Positions 35,412 to 39,317 of a stretch of DNA of 39,317 nt are shown in pieces. Origin of the DNA: JBCDBL01 sp039183635. GTDB lineage: Bacteria > Pseudomonadota > Alphaproteobacteria > Caulobacterales > Parvularculaceae. A model generated the notes under the pieces. That model was not told the DNA's origin, ran no database searches, and saw only the letters and a list, made by a program, of their open reading frames with translations. The position numbers were made by a program, and so were the translations under genes. Numbering within the stretch: the stretch's first letter is position 1; every line of letters begins with the position of its first letter. Location of the stretch: the NCBI GenBank assembly GCA_039183635.1, contig JBCDBL010000017.1, forward strand, positions 1 through 39,317. The letters run 5' to 3'.

Positions 35412-35747
35412 TCACCCAGGCAACATCATTCGTGCGCTGCTGAAACGTCGCGCCGTCGACAGAGGCGAAGCGCTTTCCAGTTTCGCACGGTTCAAAATCA
35501 GGCCCGTCGGGCTTTGAATTTCATTTAATGTGGAGCTGATCTCAGGTGAAAAAGATTTCGCTTTTTCCAGCGCTTCTTCCGCCCGGGGTTGAACATATAG
35601 CTTCCAAAAGGCGCAGCCTGTGGTCATCGCTGCGCCGGAAACCGCCCCTGCGACGGGGCCGCCGGGGGACAGGCTGACGGCGGCCCCGGTAACCGCTCCG
35701 AGCGCAAGGCATTGCTTTACCGTTTGGGTGGCGTATTCGCTCGACAT
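35412..35747 (-). CDS. Small glycine-zipper protein of unknown function
   Basis: 111 aa. No family recognised. Residues 16-47 form an Ala/Gly-rich hydrophobic stretch (ALGAVTGAAVSL, then GGPVAGAVSGAAMTTGCAF) with GxxxG-like spacing, as in glycine-zipper membrane proteins. The rest (55-111) is polar and probably helical. It lies 89 bp upstream of the amidase gene on the same strand, so the two may be one transcript. It could be a holin-like or membrane partner, or an immunity or accessory protein for the amidase. Nothing in the sequence decides between these. The ribosome site is weak, so the gene itself is only moderately sure. Confidence 0.5.
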   Translation of the reverse strand: MSSEYATQTVKQCLALGAVTGAAVSLSPGGPVAGAVSGAAMTTGCAFWKLYVQPRAEEALEKAKSFSPEISSTLNEIQSPTGLILNRAKLESASPLSTARRFSSARMMLPG

Positions 35748-35817
35748 AACTTGATAATCCCCCGTCGCTTTTTCGCACCCTCAAAGATTAGCAGTATTGG
35801 ACGTACCGGACCAATAT

Positions 35818-35938
35818 TAGAGCGTGTCGCGCAAAAGTGGATACCGGTTTTGCGCAAAAGGTCGAACAAGTGTTCGACCGTCAAAACAAAGACCTAGAGC
35901 ACGCCCGTGTGAATCCGATTAAGCGAGGCGTGCTCTAG
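35818..35938. repeat. Composite palindromic intergenic repeat
   Basis: About 120 bp with three nested perfect inverted repeats: GCGCAAAA/TTTTGCGC (35829-35836 and 35848-35855), GGTCGAACA/TGTTCGACC (35860-35868 and 35871-35879) and CTAGAGCACGC/GCGTGCTCTAG (35894-35904 and 35928-35938). The first unit, with GTGGATACCGG in its loop, closely resembles the widespread alphaproteobacterial AAAAGTGG-ACCGGTTTT repeat. It is non-coding and probably one of many copies in the genome. It separates the low-GC effector module from hcp. Confidence 0.75.
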
Positions 35939-35958
35939 AAGTTGAAAACGGCGCGCGC

Positions 35959-35980
35959 ACTGTGCGGTTTTTTGCACAGT
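35959..35980. promoter_or_regulatory. Candidate upstream activator site for hcp
   Basis: ACTGTGC (35959-35965), eight bases GGTTTTTT, GCACAGT (35974-35980): a perfect 7-bp inverted repeat about 125 bp upstream of the sigma-54 -24 element. Distance and dyad symmetry fit an enhancer site for the bacterial enhancer-binding protein encoded at 32984. A transcription terminator is the alternative. Confidence 0.5.
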
Positions 35981-36065
35981 TGTCTTCATTAAGGCGGGGG
36001 AATTCCGCGCACTTTATGGTTCTCAGGCGCTTGCGTTTTTAAGTACTAACAATATAAACTATAAA

Positions 36066-36078
36066 AATCAATATCTTA
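36066..36078. promoter_or_regulatory. IHF binding site between enhancer and hcp promoter
   Basis: AATCAATATCTTA matches the IHF consensus WATCAANNNNTTR at every defined base. It sits in an AT-rich tract between the inverted repeat at 35959 and the sigma-54 promoter at 36106, where IHF bending typically brings the activator to the polymerase. Confidence 0.65.
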
Positions 36079-36105
36079 TGTGTTTTTTCTCAAGTCTTCT
36101 CGAAC

Positions 36106-36121
36106 TGGCACACCCCCTGCA
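36106..36121 (+). promoter_or_regulatory. Sigma-54 promoter of hcp
   Basis: TGGCACACCCCCTGCA fits the -24/-12 consensus TGGCAC-N5-TTGCA with one mismatch. The invariant GG is at 36107-36108 and GC at 36119-36120, exactly ten bases apart. Transcription would start near 36132, giving a leader of about 52 bases before the hcp ATG. Confidence 0.88.
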
Positions 36122-36183
36122 TATGGTTAACCGTCATTTAACGCGGGCCGGGCCGGCCCTGTTCAACAGAGAGGAAAACCACC

Positions 36184-36699
36184 ATGCCGACACCCGGATA
36201 CATGACCATCGAGGGCGCCACCCAGGGCGACATCACCGCCGGCGCGTTCACCGACGACAGCGTCGGCAACATCTGGCAGGAAGGCCATGAGGACGAAATT
36301 CTGGTCCAGGCCTTCAAGCACAACCTCATCATTCCCCGCGATCCGCAAAGCGGCCAGCCCTCCGGGCAGCGGGTGCACCAGCCGTTCACCATCACCAAGG
36401 TGTTCGATAAGTCCTCGCCGCTGCTCTACAATGCGCTGTGCTCCGGGGAAAATCTGACGAAGGTCGAGTTGAAATGGTTCCGCACGTCGTCCGCCGGAAC
36501 CCAGGAGCACTACTTTACGCATATTCTCGAAGACGCGCGCATCGTCGATATCCAGGCTTACATGCCGAACGCGCAAGATCCCGCTATGGCGAGCTTCACG
36601 CATCTGGAGGATGTCTCCCTCAGCTATCGGAAGATCACCTGGACCCATGAAATCGCCGGCACGTCCGGGTCCGACGACTGGCGCGCGCCATCCGCCTAA
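36184..36699 (+). CDS. hcp: Hcp, T6SS inner-tube protein
   Basis: 171 aa, standard Hcp length. Conserved segments are YMTIEGATQGDITAGAF near the start, a GRVHQPFTITK-like QRVHQPFTITKVFDKSSPLLYNAL, ELKWFRTSSAGTQEHYFTHILEDARI and the C-terminal LSYRKITWTHEIAGTSGSDDW. Hcp hexamers stack into the tube that carries effectors and is capped by VgrG. A GAGAGGAAAACC ribosome site precedes the ATG. It has its own sigma-54 promoter and lies 95 bp before vgrG, which probably shares the transcript. Confidence 0.97.
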   Translation: MPTPGYMTIEGATQGDITAGAFTDDSVGNIWQEGHEDEILVQAFKHNLIIPRDPQSGQPSGQRVHQPFTITKVFDKSSPLLYNALCSGENLTKVELKWFRTSSAGTQEHYFTHILEDARIVDIQAYMPNAQDPAMASFTHLEDVSLSYRKITWTHEIAGTSGSDDWRAPSA

Positions 36700-36794
36700 C
36701 GCTATAGTCGGCGCAAGGGGCGCGCGATCGCCGCCTGCGCCGCAGCACCGCCCGGCGACCGTCCGCATCCCCAGCGATGAAGGAGCACAAGGCC

Positions 36795-39317
36795 ATGTCC
36801 GCTCGACTGAACCGAACCTTTTCTTTCGAATCGAGCGTCTTCGACGCAGACGCCTTTTCCGTCATCGGTTTCGAGGGGGAGGAGGCGATCTCAAAGCCCT
36901 TCTGGTTCGACATCGAACTTTTGTCGGCCGATCCGGACATCGACCCGGAAGACATTATCGGCAAGCCGGCCCACCTGGTCCTCGCCAGCGACAAGCTCGA
37001 TGACCCGCGCAAGATCCACGGCGTCGTCGCCGAGTTCGAACGCGGGCGCAGCGCCTATGGGGAGCAATATTTTTACCGGGCGCTGTTGGTTCCGCGCATG
37101 TGGTTCCTGTCGCTGACGCGCCAGAACCAGATTTATCAAAACATCTCGGTCCCGGATATTGTGAAGGAAGAGCTCTACGGGTCGAAAGAAAAACAGTCGA
37201 GCGCCTACGGCCTGTCCTCGGACGATGTCATGGGGCTTGACGCTTTGCGGCCGAAATATCCTTCTAAAGACTACCCGAAGCGCGAATATGTCGTCCAGTA
37301 CAGCCAAACGGACCTGGAGTTCGTTTCCTGGTGGCTGGAGTATGAGGGGATTTTCTATTACTTCGATCATGCCGACCAACGCGATGTTGCGATCTTTGGC
37401 GACGACAACATCCACTTTCCCGCACAGCTTGATGAAAACAAGGTGAGCTACAACGAGGGCGGCATCGACACATTTGAAGAAGCGGTGTCAAGCTTCACTC
37501 ACCGCCGCGCGATGACCCCGAAAAGCGTTTTGTTGCGGGAGTATAATTACAGGTTTCCGAACACCCGTTTGCAGGCCGAAGCGGAAATCGACGAAAAGGG
37601 CGAAGGGTTTTTGTCCGACTACGGCGATCACTATAAATTGCCGGAGGAGGGGAGCGCGCTCGCCAAGGTCCGGGCGGAGGAATACGCCGCCGGGCGCAGC
37701 GTCTATCACGGCGCAAGCGATTGCATGACCTTCGCCGCTGCGGCCATGCTTGAGCTTGCCGACCACCCGGCGGAGGGGTTGAACGGGTCGTACTATATAA
37801 AATCAGTGCGCCATTTCGCCTCCCAGGGCGGCGGCCTTGTCGATGAAGAAACCGGCAGCGGCGGGACGTATTCGAACGAGTTTGAGGCGATCCCGGCGGC
37901 GACGCCTTTCCGCCCGGCGCGGGAGGCTAAACGCCCCAAAATTTACGGCATTATGAACGCGAAGATCGATGCTGCTGGCGAAGGGACCCGGGCCGAGATC
38001 GATTCGCACGGCCGTTACAAGGTTGCGCTGCCCTGGGACATCAGCGGCCCGGAGCCTGGCAAAGCCACACGCTGGGTGCGGATGGCTCAGCCCTATGGCG
38101 GCGGTCAGCAGGGGATGCATTTTCCTTTGCATAAGGGAACCGAGGTTCTCATCTCATTTGTCAACGGCGATCCGGACCGGCCCGTCATCACCGGTGTTGC
38201 GCCCAACCCCGTGACCCAAAGCGTCGTCAACGCGAAAAACCACACCAAAAACGTTATTCAAACGGCGTCCGGCATTAAGATCGAAATGGAGGACGGCGCC
38301 CCCCTTGCGGCGCAAGCTGTTGCGACTTTTGGCGGCGCGGACGGTCTTCAGTCGCCAAAGCACATGAGTGCGGGAGCAGGGCGTCTGGCCTCGCCTTCGC
38401 ATATGTCGCCGGTTACGCCGGGCCCCACCCCAAACCCCAGCCCAGCGTCGGCCGCAAGTTCCGCTCCCGCCGCCGCTCCGAGCCCGCCTGCGCCGAGCGA
38501 CAGTGAAACGCTGGAGGAGGCGGGCGAAGTATCAGGGGAAGCCGACAAATACCTCGCCTTCACGGTGCCGAACGATGGCGCCAGTAAGGCGACGTACTGG
38601 CGCGCCGGCTCCATGCGCGAAGACGATTTGGAGCAACGCTATCTGTCGGAGGGCTCTACAGGACAATTCAGCGGTGAAGAGGTAAAGCTCGATATCAATG
38701 TGGATAGAGGTGATCTGCAGACAGAAGGTCTGTTCGAATATGTCGAGGGCAACACGACACGTGTCACCCGCGGCAATGTGGAGGAAGTCGCCACCGGTCA
38801 ACACCGCATTGTTAACACCAACAACAAACAGACGACGACCATCGGCCCGGAAGTGTTATTGGGCGTTGGGGAGAAATTCACAGGTCTGATGGCGGCGACG
38901 ACAGAGGTCGTTGGCGGTATGAAATCCTCGTTTTTCAGCGGCGCGACCCTCACCGGGGCTATGTCCCAGGATGTCACCTTCAAATACGGAACGTCCTATA
39001 ATTACGGTATTGTCGATTCGGTAGACCTTGTTGGGGGCACGAAATACGCCTGGAGCAAGGAGGCGACGACCCTTGCGGAAGAGCAGGTGTTTTTCGGCGT
39101 TTCGAAAAATTTCCGTCCCGATTATCCAGCGCCCGGAATCGGTTTTCTGCGCACCCTGGAACATACGGTGGGCGGCACATTGGCGGCGCCGTTCGCCGCA
39201 TTCACCGCCGCGCTGAGCGCTATTGTTCTCAAACCCACAGGGCTCAGCTGGAAATCCGCCTCCGCCGTCTCCACGACTTTCAATGCGGTGAGCCTGGCGA
39301 TGTGGGCCTGGCTGGTC
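36795..39317 (+). CDS. vgrG: VgrG spike protein with C-terminal extension (3' end outside window)
   Basis: At least 841 aa with no stop before the window ends. Residues 1-about 360 form the gp27-like hub (WFDIELLS, VQYSQTDLEFVSWWLEYEGIFYYF). An OB-fold/gp5-like domain follows (about 380-485: YGIMNAKI, GRYKVALPWD, GMHFPLHKGTEVLISFVNGDPDRPVI). After a TASGIKIEMEDG strand comes a Pro/Ala/Ser linker at about 539-570. A region rich in Thr, Val and Gly (about 600-770) looks like renewed beta-prism repeats, and hydrophobic stretches run from about 795 to the edge. The usual VgrG is about 600-700 aa, so this is an extended form that may carry an effector or effector-binding part. The ATG follows AAGGAGCACAAGGCC. 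Confidence 0.92.
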   Translation, partial: MSARLNRTFSFESSVFDADAFSVIGFEGEEAISKPFWFDIELLSADPDIDPEDIIGKPAHLVLASDKLDDPRKIHGVVAEFERGRSAYGEQYFYRALLVPRMWFLSLTRQNQIYQNISVPDIVKEELYGSKEKQSSAYGLSSDDVMGLDALRPKYPSKDYPKREYVVQYSQTDLEFVSWWLEYEGIFYYFDHADQRDVAIFGDDNIHFPAQLDENKVSYNEGGIDTFEEAVSSFTHRRAMTPKSVLLREYNYRFPNTRLQAEAEIDEKGEGFLSDYGDHYKLPEEGSALAKVRAEEYAAGRSVYHGASDCMTFAAAAMLELADHPAEGLNGSYYIKSVRHFASQGGGLVDEETGSGGTYSNEFEAIPAATPFRPAREAKRPKIYGIMNAKIDAAGEGTRAEIDSHGRYKVALPWDISGPEPGKATRWVRMAQPYGGGQQGMHFPLHKGTEVLISFVNGDPDRPVITGVAPNPVTQSVVNAKNHTKNVIQTASGIKIEMEDGAPLAAQAVATFGGADGLQSPKHMSAGAGRLASPSHMSPVTPGPTPNPSPASAASSAPAAAPSPPAPSDSETLEEAGEVSGEADKYLAFTVPNDGASKATYWRAGSMREDDLEQRYLSEGSTGQFSGEEVKLDINVDRGDLQTEGLFEYVEGNTTRVTRGNVEEVATGQHRIVNTNNKQTTTIGPEVLLGVGEKFTGLMAATTEVVGGMKSSFFSGATLTGAMSQDVTFKYGTSYNYGIVDSVDLVGGTKYAWSKEATTLAEEQVFFGVSKNFRPDYPAPGIGFLRTLEHTVGGTLAAPFAAFTAALSAIVLKPTGLSWKSASAVSTTFNAVSLAMWAWLV

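Noticed and set aside
35748..36183. CRISPR-like repeat array
   Set aside because: The repeats are nested inverted repeats of different sequence, not direct repeats with unique spacers.

Overview
The window reads as chromosomal DNA of a GC-rich proteobacterium, most likely an alphaproteobacterium. The evidence is the high-GC codon use, a non-coding palindromic element at 35818-35938 of a type I associate with alphaproteobacterial intergenic repeats, and the mix of phenylacetate, Lrp/AsnC and type VI secretion genes. I cannot name a genus. No rRNA, tRNA, CRISPR array, transposase or replication origin was seen.

Region 1 (1-3803, + strand) is the 3' part of a phenylacetate (paa) catabolic operon. 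It holds the end of paaD, then paaE (reductase of the phenylacetyl-CoA epoxidase), a 3-hydroxyadipyl-CoA dehydrogenase-like gene and an enoyl-CoA hydratase, tightly packed. Convergent to it (3875-8471, - strand) is a three-gene operon: a fused E1alpha-beta 2-oxo acid dehydrogenase, its lipoyl E2 and an aspartate/aromatic aminotransferase. A divergent Lrp/AsnC regulator (8623-9090) sits across an AT-rich promoter with a perfect inverted repeat. Together these could turn an aromatic amino acid (phenylalanine via phenylpyruvate) into phenylacetyl-CoA and feed it into the paa pathway. That link is inference.

Region 2 (9140-12905) holds an atypical short-chain dehydrogenase and a second Lrp/AsnC regulator on the - strand. 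Divergent from them is an operon of a short protein resembling the core of cobalamin-dependent reductive dehalogenases or epoxyqueuosine reductases, a ferredoxin-NADP reductase and a 7Fe ferredoxin. It looks like a complete NADPH-to-ferredoxin-to-reductase chain with unknown substrate.

Region 3 (13521-39317) is a type VI secretion system. On the + strand, in order: tagH (FHA), tssJ, tssK, tssL (with OmpA-like domain), tssM, tagF, pppA, tssA, tssB, tssC, tssE, tssF, tssG, tssH (clpV) and a sigma-54 activator. Then come two - strand genes of lower GC, a CHAP/NlpC-like peptidoglycan amidase candidate and a small glycine-zipper protein, followed by hcp and a vgrG that runs off the right edge. The hcp promoter has a near-consensus sigma-54 site, a perfect IHF consensus and an upstream inverted repeat, matching the activator encoded just upstream. 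The FHA protein, TagF and PppA phosphatase are present, but no PpkA-type kinase is in the window.
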